DNA of 64,000 nt, from contig NZ_FNWQ01000005.1 in the NCBI RefSeq assembly GCF_900108365.1, positions 248,001 through 312,000 of the forward strand, written 5' to 3'. Made by a program: the position numbers and the translations under genes. Below the pieces are notes generated by a model that saw nothing but the letters and a program-made list of their open reading frames with translations, searched no databases and was not told where the DNA came from. Source of the stretch: Chryseobacterium culicis. GTDB lineage: Bacteria > Bacteroidota > Bacteroidia > Flavobacteriales > Weeksellaceae. Each line of letters opens with the position of its first letter. The first letter of the stretch is position 1. Of this stretch, positions 9,240 through 15,338 are shown in pieces.

Positions 9240-9578
9240 ATGCGTCCCAATTACAAAAAAATATATCAGGATATGCTTACAATAGAATATCCTGAAAAGC
9301 TTAAAGATCCAAAAATCAAAGAACTGCTCGAAAAACTTCATACAAGTGAGGATGTTCTTAAATTCAACGAAAAGCTGTTCAAGCAATCCAGAGAAAACCA
9401 AAAGCTCAAAACCTATGACAGGCAGACTATGCTGAAATTACTGCAGTATCAGAAAAAGCATGGCCACTCCACAAGTTATATGTCTAGAAAATATAAAATA
9501 AGCAGAACTACACTTTCCAAATGGAAGCTTATGTTTGAAGAAGAACTTGACAATACAATAAAAAATGCCGGTAAATAA
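9240..9578 (+). CDS. Small HTH-containing protein
   Basis: Start chosen at ATG 9240-9242 (MRPNYKKIYQDML), which leaves a 10-base gap to the previous gene; a longer in-frame start at 9210 would overlap it. The 112-residue product has helices at 10-45 and a C-terminal helix-turn-helix (about 66-100, YQKKHGHSTSYMSRKYKISRTT followed by LSKWK), similar in style to the neighbour's second HTH. Probably transcribed with 8801-9229. Its stop codon lies inside the terminator hairpin at 9561-9594. Exact role unknown; recombinase or transposase partners are absent. Confidence 0.75.
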   Translation: MRPNYKKIYQDMLTIEYPEKLKDPKIKELLEKLHTSEDVLKFNEKLFKQSRENQKLKTYDRQTMLKLLQYQKKHGHSTSYMSRKYKISRTTLSKWKLMFEEELDNTIKNAGK

Positions 9579-9594
9579 TCTAACCGGCATTTTT
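9561..9594. terminator. Bidirectional terminator between HTH pair and Y RNA cluster
   Basis: Perfect 12-base inverted repeat AAAAATGCCGGT (9561-9572) / ACCGGCATTTTT (9583-9594). T runs on both strands let it end the plus-strand HTH pair and the minus-strand Y RNA cluster, whose last element stops two bases away. Confidence 0.8.
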
Positions 9595-9595
9595 A

Positions 9596-9723
9596 AAAAG
9601 GTAATAAAAAGGAAAAACTGGGCTGCGTGTGCCGGAGTCGAACCGGATAGCCTTGCCGAATCAACCGGCTTCGCTATTCCTCCCCTAATTATGCTACGAT
9701 GTATTTTTCCTAACGACACTTTT
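9596..9723 (-). ncRNA. Y RNA-like element 6, with anticodon-less tRNA-like insert
   Basis: Outer stem AAAAG (9719-9723) / CTTTT(T) (9595-9600); box TGTCGTTA (9711-9718); inner stem GGAAAAA (9704-9710) / TTTTTCC (9611-9617); box TTTTTATTAC (9601-9610). The insert has a T-arm (CCGG, loop TTCGACT, CCGG; about 9632-9648) preceded by a D-arm-like stem ATAGC/GCTAT that encloses a GCCG/CGGC hairpin with a 7-base loop. D-like and T-like arms are in normal order, but no separate anticodon arm or well-paired acceptor is seen. Last member of the cluster, followed at once by a terminator. Identity as a Ro60-binding RNA is inferred from shared architecture. Confidence 0.65.
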
Positions 9724-9747
9724 GAATGGTCATATAAAGAAGCTGGG

Positions 9748-9829
9748 AGTGGGAAGAAGAAAGATTAAAGTCTGAAAATCTGTGACTTTATAGAAAATTA
9801 TATACAAAGATATCTTTCAACGTCCCACT
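9748..9829 (-). repeat. Two-level hairpin between Y RNA elements 5 and 6
   Basis: Outer stem AGTGGGA (9823-9829) / TCCCACT (9748-9754) and inner stem GAAAGAT (9812-9818) / ATCTTTC (9759-9765). It lacks the TGYCG and TTAC boxes of its neighbours. The outer arms resemble purine-rich inverted spacers (GGGAAG, TTCCAG) seen elsewhere in the window (near 21600 and 24490), so it may be an interspersed hairpin repeat and not a Y RNA. Confidence 0.4.
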
Positions 9830-9851
9830 TCCGGCTTTCCGTATCCGTATA

Positions 9852-10001
9852 AAACAAGGCAGCAGGCGAATAATGCAGTCGTGCTCTAACCAGCTGAGCT
9901 ACTCTTCCTTTACAGATGTGTTTTTGTTGTGGAAGAGACGGGACTCGAACCCGTGACCCCGTCGTGATGAGCGAAGTAACATTTTTCTACGGCACTTGTT
10001 T
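9852..10001 (-). ncRNA. Y RNA-like element 5, with permuted tRNA-like module
   Basis: Outer stem AAACAAG (9995-10001) / CTTGTTT (9852-9858); box TGCCGTAG (9987-9994); inner stem AAAAATG (9980-9986) / CATTATT (9869-9875); box CGCCTGCTGC (9859-9868). The insert reads, 5' to 3', T-arm ACGGG-TTCGAGT-CCCGT (9938-9954), acceptor strand CTCTTCC (9931-9937), a 22-base linker, acceptor strand GGAAGAG (9902-9908, perfect complement), then TA and a D-arm GCTCAGCTGGTTAGAGC (about 9884-9899). This is a tRNA in circularly permuted order, opened at the anticodon and closed at the acceptor end, as known for tRNA-like modules of bacterial Y RNAs (YrlA type). Confidence 0.82.
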
Positions 10002-10014
10002 GTTTTTAAAATAC

Positions 10015-10112
10015 AAGAGGCAAGATCCGAAAAGACTTTTACAAGATCATTTCCATGACCTTTTGGAGTCGAACCAAATTAAACCGAAGCAGGTCTTCTC
10101 TACGGCACTCTT
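10015..10112 (-). ncRNA. Y RNA-like element 4, with T-arm/acceptor minihelix
   Basis: Outer stem AAGAG (10108-10112) / CTCTT (10015-10019); box TGCCGTA(G); inner stem GAGAAGAC (10093-10100) / GTCTTTTC (10029-10036), with one G-T pair; box CGGATCTTGC (10020-10029). The insert has T-arm TTTGG-TTCGACT-CCAAA (10062-10078) followed by AGGTCAT, loop GGAA, ATGATCT (10044-10061), a 7-pair acceptor-like hairpin. No D-arm is present, so this is a reduced tRNA mimic: only the top half (acceptor plus T-arm) remains, again in permuted form. Confidence 0.78.
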
Positions 10113-10117
10113 TATAC

Positions 10118-10263
10118 AATCAAGGTAATATTTTTTCAGAATCTTCCGTGCATTTGCTCTACCTGCTGAGCTACTTCTCCTTTTCGAGGGAAAAGGCAGG
10201 ATTCGAACCTGCGACCCAATGTTTATTCAATCTCGAAGTATGATTCTAAGACGACACCTGATT
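10118..10263 (-). ncRNA. Y RNA-like element 3, with permuted tRNA-like module
   Basis: Outer stem AATCAGG (10257-10263) / CTTGATT (10118-10124); box TGTCGTCT (10249-10256); inner stem TAGAATC (10242-10248) / GATTCTG (10137-10143); box ending TATTAC (10125-10136). Insert: T-arm GCAGG-TTCGAAT-CCTGC (10196-10212), acceptor strand CTTTTCC (10189-10195), 8-base loop, acceptor strand GGAGAAG (10174-10180; seven pairs, one G-T), then D-arm GCTCAGCAGGTAGAGC. The strands corresponding to the anticodon stem (AATGC and ACATT) still pair in four of five positions, joining the module to the inner stem. Its first 18 bases overlap the end of the small CDS 10246-10485. Confidence 0.82.
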
Positions 10264-10485
10264 ATAATTTTTCCATTGCACTTTTCTATATTTCTTCCAG
10301 TTTCGCTGGAATTTTGTATACGTTGCATTAACCACTTCATAACCGTGCGGAAAACAATACGAGCAACCCATATCATTCCCGTAGATTAATCTTGAGATCC
10401 TTACACCGGAAATTTTCTTTGGAAAGTCAATTAATCCGTATTCATTACATCCGAATTTTTGTCTTAGCATTTTAGCTTTTTTCAT
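10246..10485 (-). CDS. Small basic Cys/aromatic-rich protein within the Y RNA cluster
   Basis: A 79-residue ORF (start MKKAKMLRQKF) with conserved-looking segments GLIDFPKKISGVRISRLIYG and GCSYCFPHGYE; cysteines at about 13, 41 and 44 could bind a metal. Lysine, arginine and tryptophan content suggests nucleic-acid contact. A perfect hairpin GTATTGAG-loop-CTCAATAC (10488-10510) lies 2 bases before the ATG, and a 13-codon ORF MNNYKTDLKEAVY (10504-10545) ends inside it, so translation may be controlled. The gene lies between Y RNA elements 2 and 3. I do not recognise the family with confidence. Confidence 0.6.
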   Translation of the reverse strand: MKKAKMLRQKFGCNEYGLIDFPKKISGVRISRLIYGNDMGCSYCFPHGYEVVNATYTKFQRNWKKYRKVQWKNYNQVSS

Positions 10486-10618
10486 AAGTATTGAGTATTA
10501 AACTCAATACACAGCTTCTTTTAAATCTGTTTTATAATTATTCATAGTAATTAGTTTTTCTTTTACAAATTTGTGTTGTTACTGCGCATTCTATTTTCGC
10601 AGTTGCTTTTTTATTAAA

Positions 10619-10700
10619 AACCAAGTAACAATGGATAAGAGTTTTTGATTCGATTCAAATTAAAAGTTTGATGATGGAACTCTTATGAACGACATTGGTT
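10619..10700 (-). ncRNA. Y RNA-like element 2 (plain stem-loop type)
   Basis: Outer stem AACCAA (10695-10700) / TTGGTT (10619-10624); box TGTCGTTC (10687-10694); inner stem ATAAGAGTT (10678-10686) / AACTCTTAT (10635-10643), nine perfect pairs; box CCATTGTTAC (10625-10634). The 34-base loop has no tRNA-like part. The stems differ in sequence from element 1 but pair fully, which supports RNA structure by covariation. Followed by a T-rich stretch. Confidence 0.78.
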
Positions 10701-10703
10701 AGC

Positions 10704-10771
10704 TACCGGGCAATCTGGTGAAAGACTCTGTCAGTGTGAAATTGAAGTAGGTCTTTCGAACGGCACCGGTA
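10704..10771 (-). ncRNA. Y RNA-like element 1 (plain stem-loop type)
   Basis: Outer stem TACCGG (10766-10771) / CCGGTA (10704-10709); box TGCCGTTC (10758-10765); inner stem GAAAGAC (10751-10757) / GTCTTTC (10720-10726); box ACCAGATTGC (10710-10719); 24-base loop. This is the geometry of a Ro60-binding Y RNA: conserved nucleotides on both sides of an internal loop between two helices. A -7-like box TAATTTTG (10784-10791, minus) lies 12 bases upstream. The TGYCGUU and CANNUUG patterns recall vertebrate Y RNA boxes, but no alignment could be run. Confidence 0.78.
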
Positions 10772-10783
10772 TTATTAACACTG

Positions 10784-10791
10784 CAAAATTA
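10784..10791 (-). promoter_or_regulatory. -7 box upstream of Y RNA element 1
   Basis: TAATTTTG matches TAnnTTTG and would start transcription a few bases before element 1. No clear TTTG at the proper distance upstream was found, so this is a half-promoter call. Confidence 0.4.
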
Positions 10792-10827
10792 TACTGCAGG
10801 TACGCAATCTTTTTACGTAGTATGATT

Positions 10828-11355
10828 TTATTGAGAAAATAATGATGAAATTATTTCAAAAAGTTTAACAATTCCTAATACAGGAACTAATATAACAAGT
10901 CCAATAACTAAACAAATTACGATTTTACTTAAAAAACCTGTTTGAGTTTCTGAATAATTTCCTTTTTCTCTGGTTTTGGTTTTAAAAACAGGAATATGTT
11001 TTGTAACCCTTACACTATCTTTTTCCAGTTCAGTGATCACTTTCAATGCATATTCATCTAGAAAATCTTTGTCACCCCTGAAAACAATATCTTTCAAAAT
11101 TGCACTTCCTGAATGGCTTAACGATTTTGTGTACAGCTCTACAGCTTTTTTCATTTCATCATTCTCCGGCGCTGACAGAATCCAGAATTTGCCTGCTTCA
11201 TCCAGAAATCCTGCTTCAAAATAAATCTGCCCCAGCTTTTTTCTCAAGGAAAGGTCATTAGGAAACTGATTGATCATATTTCTTAATCTGTCGCATGCTT
11301 TTTTCTTTCTGCCATCTTTAAGATCCTTTTCAATTCTGTACAATAAATTTTCCAT
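10828..11355 (-). CDS. DUF6584-like TPR-type protein with C-terminal membrane anchor
   Basis: A 175-residue protein. Residues 1-60 form TPR-like helices (ACDRLRNMINQFPNDLSLRKKL, then GQIYFEAGFLDEAGKFWILS) matching the N-terminal signature of DUF6584. One hydrophobic segment (about 143-168, IVICLVIGLVILVPVLGIV) anchors it in the membrane with the body in the cytoplasm. It is directly downstream of Ro60 on the same strand (about 180 bases) and upstream of the Y RNA cluster, so it may belong to the Ro60 module. The family has no known biochemical role. Confidence 0.65.
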   Translation of the reverse strand: MENLLYRIEKDLKDGRKKKACDRLRNMINQFPNDLSLRKKLGQIYFEAGFLDEAGKFWILSAPENDEMKKAVELYTKSLSHSGSAILKDIVFRGDKDFLDEYALKVITELEKDSVRVTKHIPVFKTKTREKGNYSETQTGFLSKIVICLVIGLVILVPVLGIVKLFEIISSLFSQ

Positions 11356-11536
11356 AATTTTTTAAGCAGTCTTATTTTTAAATATTTGTTCGTTTTGCCC
11401 TGAAGCAAAAGAACCAAAAATTCAAGACTTGGAAACTCCGGTTAAAAATAATCTACACTCTCTAAAAATTCTAAAACTTGCGCATATGTAGCGTTAGTTT
11501 TCGTTTCACTTTTTGTAATTTCAAAAGCAGTGCCTG

Positions 11537-13054
11537 TTACAGCACTACTTTATGAATCATTTTCACTGCAGATTTTTTGTCTTCCAACGCATTCAGTACA
11601 TCGAAAATTTTGTCTGACCAGCCTGCAATAAGGTGTACATCATCTTTCCCGATATCAAGCGGCTGCGTACCATAACCTGCCAGGTCAAAAATATACAGCT
11701 TTGCATGAGGAGCAATGGCCTTGTACTTTTTCCAGGTATCTTCAAAGGAGTTTCTGTTTCCTATGCTATCCCATAGCTGGGTATCCGTGAAAAGCATTAC
11801 TTTATCCACCTGTTCTTTTCTTTTGATCAGGTCTTCGATTACCAGGTAGCCATTGGTAGAATATCCTACTTCACCTTCACGTTTGTAGAATGCATCCACG
11901 TTATTCAAAATACCGTTTTTCGGCATTGGAACTCTCAGCCAACGGTTACCGAAGATACCCGTTACCACGTTTTTACACTGTGACTGCAGGATCATAGACA
12001 TCAGCAAACCGATATCATACAGCAAAATTTCACTTTTGCCGGAAACCGCTTTCTGCATAGAACCGGACACATCCGCAGCGATCACTACTGAAGTGTCAAA
12101 GCCAAAGCCTTTGATATTTCCGGCACTCACCACCACAGCATTTTCCAATGCTTCCAGTACTGAGGAAAGATAAGGAGAATCAATATTCTTTAACTCTCTG
12201 TAAGCTGCCAGAAACCTGAATGGAAGCTGTTTTGAATTGGATACTGCTCTTTCATCGGAAAGATAGGCGCATACTTTATTCATTGCATCAGGCGAAACTT
12301 TAGCCTCCAGGATATTTCTCAGGTTTCTCATGGTTGCCATATATCCCAGTTTATTACTGAAGATCAATTCTTCCCATTTGTTTTTGAAGGCAAGTTTTCT
12401 CTCGGCATCATCTGCAAATTTCGTCTGTCCTAAAACGGAAAGCTCCACTTCCCATGTATAAGGGGTTTCGAGTGTATTGTTCGCAATTTTGTTAAAAACA
12501 GCCTGTTGATTTTCATCTTTAGCTTTTGGATGAACCAGAAACAACGCATCTTTTAAAGTTACCTCCGCTTTTCTGTTGTATTTTGCAAACTGGTATTCAT
12601 CAAATTTATTGAATGATTTTACCAGCCCTTTCTGAATCTGCTTTGAAAGCCTGTTCAGTTTCTTCACATCTGTTCTTTTGTTGGCCAACTGGTAATATGC
12701 CAGCAATTCCGTGATTTCATCTGCTCTTTGAACAACTCCATCTACTGTTTTGCTTACAAGGTCTGTACCTGAGGTCTGCTTTGCCAATTCGGCCGTCAAA
12801 ACCAATGGAATAGATCTTAGGTACATATCTTTCCTTGCATATACAGCGAGCTTTGCCACAAATTCTGGTTCATTTTTTTTGATCAGAGACTGTATTCTTT
12901 CTAATCTGTCATGTCCTTTTTCATAGTTGGCATCTGACAGTCCTGTTGTTACAACAGCACTATATAATTCTTCTGCAGGCGTCATGCTGTAAGCTTTTGC
13001 ACCTTCGTAGTTAAGAACTGCTTTACTTTCTTTTTTTAAAAAATTAAATTTCAT
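11537..13054 (-). CDS. rsr: Ro60/Rsr ortholog (TROVE domain plus vWA)
   Basis: A 505-residue protein with an N-terminal TROVE domain of HEAT-like helices (about 20-330; motifs YARKDMYLRSIPLVL, LGYMATMRNLRNIL, LPFRFLAAYREL) and a C-terminal von Willebrand A domain whose MIDAS begins VVIAADVSGSM (about residue 325) with later FTDTQLW. This is the domain order and length of the Ro60 autoantigen and bacterial Rsr, a ring that binds Y RNAs on its outer face and 3' ends of misfolded RNAs in its hole. Six Y RNA-like elements lie 0.8-2 kb downstream on the same strand. In other bacteria Rsr works with RNA-repair ligases or with PNPase; here a ligase gene lies 10 kb away. Confidence 0.93.
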   Translation of the reverse strand: MKFNFLKKESKAVLNYEGAKAYSMTPAEELYSAVVTTGLSDANYEKGHDRLERIQSLIKKNEPEFVAKLAVYARKDMYLRSIPLVLTAELAKQTSGTDLVSKTVDGVVQRADEITELLAYYQLANKRTDVKKLNRLSKQIQKGLVKSFNKFDEYQFAKYNRKAEVTLKDALFLVHPKAKDENQQAVFNKIANNTLETPYTWEVELSVLGQTKFADDAERKLAFKNKWEELIFSNKLGYMATMRNLRNILEAKVSPDAMNKVCAYLSDERAVSNSKQLPFRFLAAYRELKNIDSPYLSSVLEALENAVVVSAGNIKGFGFDTSVVIAADVSGSMQKAVSGKSEILLYDIGLLMSMILQSQCKNVVTGIFGNRWLRVPMPKNGILNNVDAFYKREGEVGYSTNGYLVIEDLIKRKEQVDKVMLFTDTQLWDSIGNRNSFEDTWKKYKAIAPHAKLYIFDLAGYGTQPLDIGKDDVHLIAGWSDKIFDVLNALEDKKSAVKMIHKVVL

Positions 13055-13445
13055 GGTTACTGTTTTTATTATTCAACATGAGAAGAAGGATTGTTTTCCT
13101 CTGATTTCTGATGCAAAGTAAAAACAGTATTGCGCAACCTTTTTGCGTAGATAATTTTTCTTTGATTTTTTTATTTTTAAATTGATTCGTGCAGGATTAC
13201 GCTGCTTTTAAGTTTTGGCTAAAGTCTGAAAATAAGGGCATAATGTACTAGGTGGGCTAAAGCCAAGCTCTATTGAATAATGCAATATCGAAATTATTTT
13301 AACCACAGATAGCACAGATGTCGTGGGAATAAAATTGAATTAATTATTATAAAATCCTTCTATCATTCATTTTCAATAAAGAAATCGCCTATCCTGCTTT
13401 TTATGGTAAGCCTTTTCTAGCTTTGTAGTTATTAAAATTTAAGCT
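13055..13445. other. Intergenic region, divergent promoters only
   Basis: About 390 bases between Ro60 (minus) and the VOC gene (plus). Promoters for both must lie here; ACTTTGC at about 13115 (minus) and ATAAAATTTAAG near 13430 are weak candidates. No ORF of interest, RNA gene or stable hairpin was seen. Confidence 0.4.
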
Positions 13446-13898
13446 ATGATTAAAGGACTTTATGAGACTCATGTGCAGGTAAGCAATCTTGAAAATGCAA
13501 TACAATTTTATACAGAAGTGCTCGGATTAAAACTGGCGCACAGAGACGAAACCAGACCTATTGCCTTTTTATGGGTTGGAGAGGGAAAAGAATTTATGCT
13601 GGGACTGTGGGAGCAGAAGGAAAATCTTCAGACCCGGCATTTTGCTTTTTCCAGCAGTACGGAGGATATTCTAAATTATTCAGTAGAATTTCTTAAAAAA
13701 AAGGATTTGCAACCCTATAATTTTCTGAAAAACGGGAGCATTGAACCTATGGTATTTGCATGGATGCCTGCATTAGCCATTTATTTTAATGATCCAGACG
13801 GAAACCAGCTTGAGTTTATTTCTATTCTTGAGGGGGAAGGCAAACCGGAACTGGGAGTACTCAGCTATGAAGAATGGATGAAACAGGCAAACCATTAA
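13446..13898 (+). CDS. VOC family (glyoxalase/dioxygenase fold) protein
   Basis: A 150-residue vicinal-oxygen-chelate protein. First beta-alpha-beta unit: ETHVQVSNLENAIQFYTEVLGLKL (about 6-29), with His8 as likely metal ligand; second: HFAFSSS (about 66-72) and a C-terminal strand FNDPDGNQLEFISIL with Glu as the last ligand. Length fits a one-gene, two-motif VOC enzyme. The exact substrate (thiol adduct, antibiotic or metabolite) cannot be read. It stands alone on the plus strand. Confidence 0.8.
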   Translation: MIKGLYETHVQVSNLENAIQFYTEVLGLKLAHRDETRPIAFLWVGEGKEFMLGLWEQKENLQTRHFAFSSSTEDILNYSVEFLKKKDLQPYNFLKNGSIEPMVFAWMPALAIYFNDPDGNQLEFISILEGEGKPELGVLSYEEWMKQANH

Positions 13899-13990
13899 TG
13901 CAGAACCCAACACAGTGCAGAGGCGCAGGAAGTTACATTCTCTGCGCCTCTGTGCTGTTCATAAATACAATAAGATAATCATCAGCAGTT

Positions 13991-15334
13991 TTAAGCAGTA
14001 ATCAACTTTTTTACTGCCAATACATGTTTGCAGGGCCCTCTTTCTCCTTGGTATTTTGTAAACCAATCACAGGTACAGCGTTCTCTTTCTTCTTCAAGAA
14101 TTACTGTATGATGAACACCTGAGCCTTCTACCCGGGCTTCTGTTCTCTCTTTATTGTTATTTAAAATTTCTACTTTTCCGTCTTCTATAAGTTTTTCAGC
14201 ATTCTTTAAACGGGGATTCAGTCCTATAATCCGGCTTAATTTAAAGGGAAGTCTGCGGTAGAAAAATTCCCTGTCATCAAGATCATAGCCGAGCAATCCC
14301 ATCGAGGCAAGCTTTGCTGTAATATTTTCAGTTTTGTCCAGACTGATCTTGTTTTCCAGAGCAAGTCTTGAAGGATTAACAGACTGATTGACATAGGCGT
14401 ATTTATCCAAAGCATCAATCCATTCATCGGAAACATCCGAAAGCAGGCTTTCCAATAAAGCTCCTTCTCCGGAAAAACCTCTCCAAGATTCTCTTGACAG
14501 AGAAAAACTCAATCTGATATTTCCCATATAGAGCTGCCAGGTGGTAGACTGCATGCGAACATGTGAAAAAACCTGCATACTGTCAATGTAAGGAAGAAGA
14601 GGTTCTAAAAGACGAAGCCTGTGCAGCCCGCCAATACAGACAGAATCTGCAGATTTTACGGGAGAAAAGACGGGTTTGTTTCCTCTCACAGTCAGATAAT
14701 AATCGGTCTTTATAACTCCTTTAGGCATGGCACGGAATAATTGCTGTGCCTGGATTTTATTGAACCTGTAACGTTTTTCCGACTCTGATAAATACACCTG
14801 AACAGTTCCCAAACCTTTGATCCATTTTGCAGGCAAAGGCACTTTTCTTTCTATTATTCTTTCTTCATTTTTGTATAACCCCACTTCTTTTTCACCTACA
14901 GAAAGCATAATTTTTTCGTTGGGGCGAATACTTCCCAAGGCGTTTATCAAAGGTTGATTAAAGTCTACATTTGTTGTTCCGTTTTCCGGAAACTCACCAT
15001 CCAGCCCATCAGGCATCACGTCTATTCTTGCATAAACTCCTGCACAATGTGAAAATCCTTCAAACCTTAATCTTTCATTGCCTGCCGTTACGATAGGATC
15101 TTTAAGAAGGGCCATCTGAAATGGTGAAAGACTAAAGCTGGATCTCACAATATTGGAAAGCGAGATGAGACATCGCGCTAAAATAAAGGGCTGCTCCACA
15201 TTTCCCCAGAAAAAACACGGGACATGGGTATTTTTTTGTATCTCACTGTATTGCGCGAGAAATAGTTCTTCAAGATTTCCTTTATCCAGCAGATAGGAAG
15301 TTCCTGAATAGTTGTAAATAAGCGTATCTTCCAT
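13991..15334 (-). CDS. SWIM zinc finger protein
   Basis: A 447-residue protein whose last 30 residues hold a SWIM finger: CTCDW, then CKHVLAV (CxC...CxH) which binds zinc and contacts nucleic acid or protein. The preceding 400 residues are unassigned alpha/beta sequence. Its start lies 4 bases downstream of the DUF6493 gene, so the two are translated from one message. SWIM protein plus DUF6493 pairs recur in Bacteroidota and Actinomycetota near MoxR/vWA genes; a MoxR-vWA operon lies 19 kb away. Function is not established. Confidence 0.8.
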   Translation of the reverse strand: MEDTLIYNYSGTSYLLDKGNLEELFLAQYSEIQKNTHVPCFFWGNVEQPFILARCLISLSNIVRSSFSLSPFQMALLKDPIVTAGNERLRFEGFSHCAGVYARIDVMPDGLDGEFPENGTTNVDFNQPLINALGSIRPNEKIMLSVGEKEVGLYKNEERIIERKVPLPAKWIKGLGTVQVYLSESEKRYRFNKIQAQQLFRAMPKGVIKTDYYLTVRGNKPVFSPVKSADSVCIGGLHRLRLLEPLLPYIDSMQVFSHVRMQSTTWQLYMGNIRLSFSLSRESWRGFSGEGALLESLLSDVSDEWIDALDKYAYVNQSVNPSRLALENKISLDKTENITAKLASMGLLGYDLDDREFFYRRLPFKLSRIIGLNPRLKNAEKLIEDGKVEILNNNKERTEARVEGSGVHHTVILEEERERCTCDWFTKYQGERGPCKHVLAVKKLITA

Positions 15335-15338
15335 AAAT

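Noticed and set aside
9596..10263. Reading this region as ordinary decayed tRNAs or as tRNAs with introns
   Set aside because: T-arms precede D-arms, acceptor strands pair only in permuted order, and each unit is enclosed by two further covarying stems with shared boxes.
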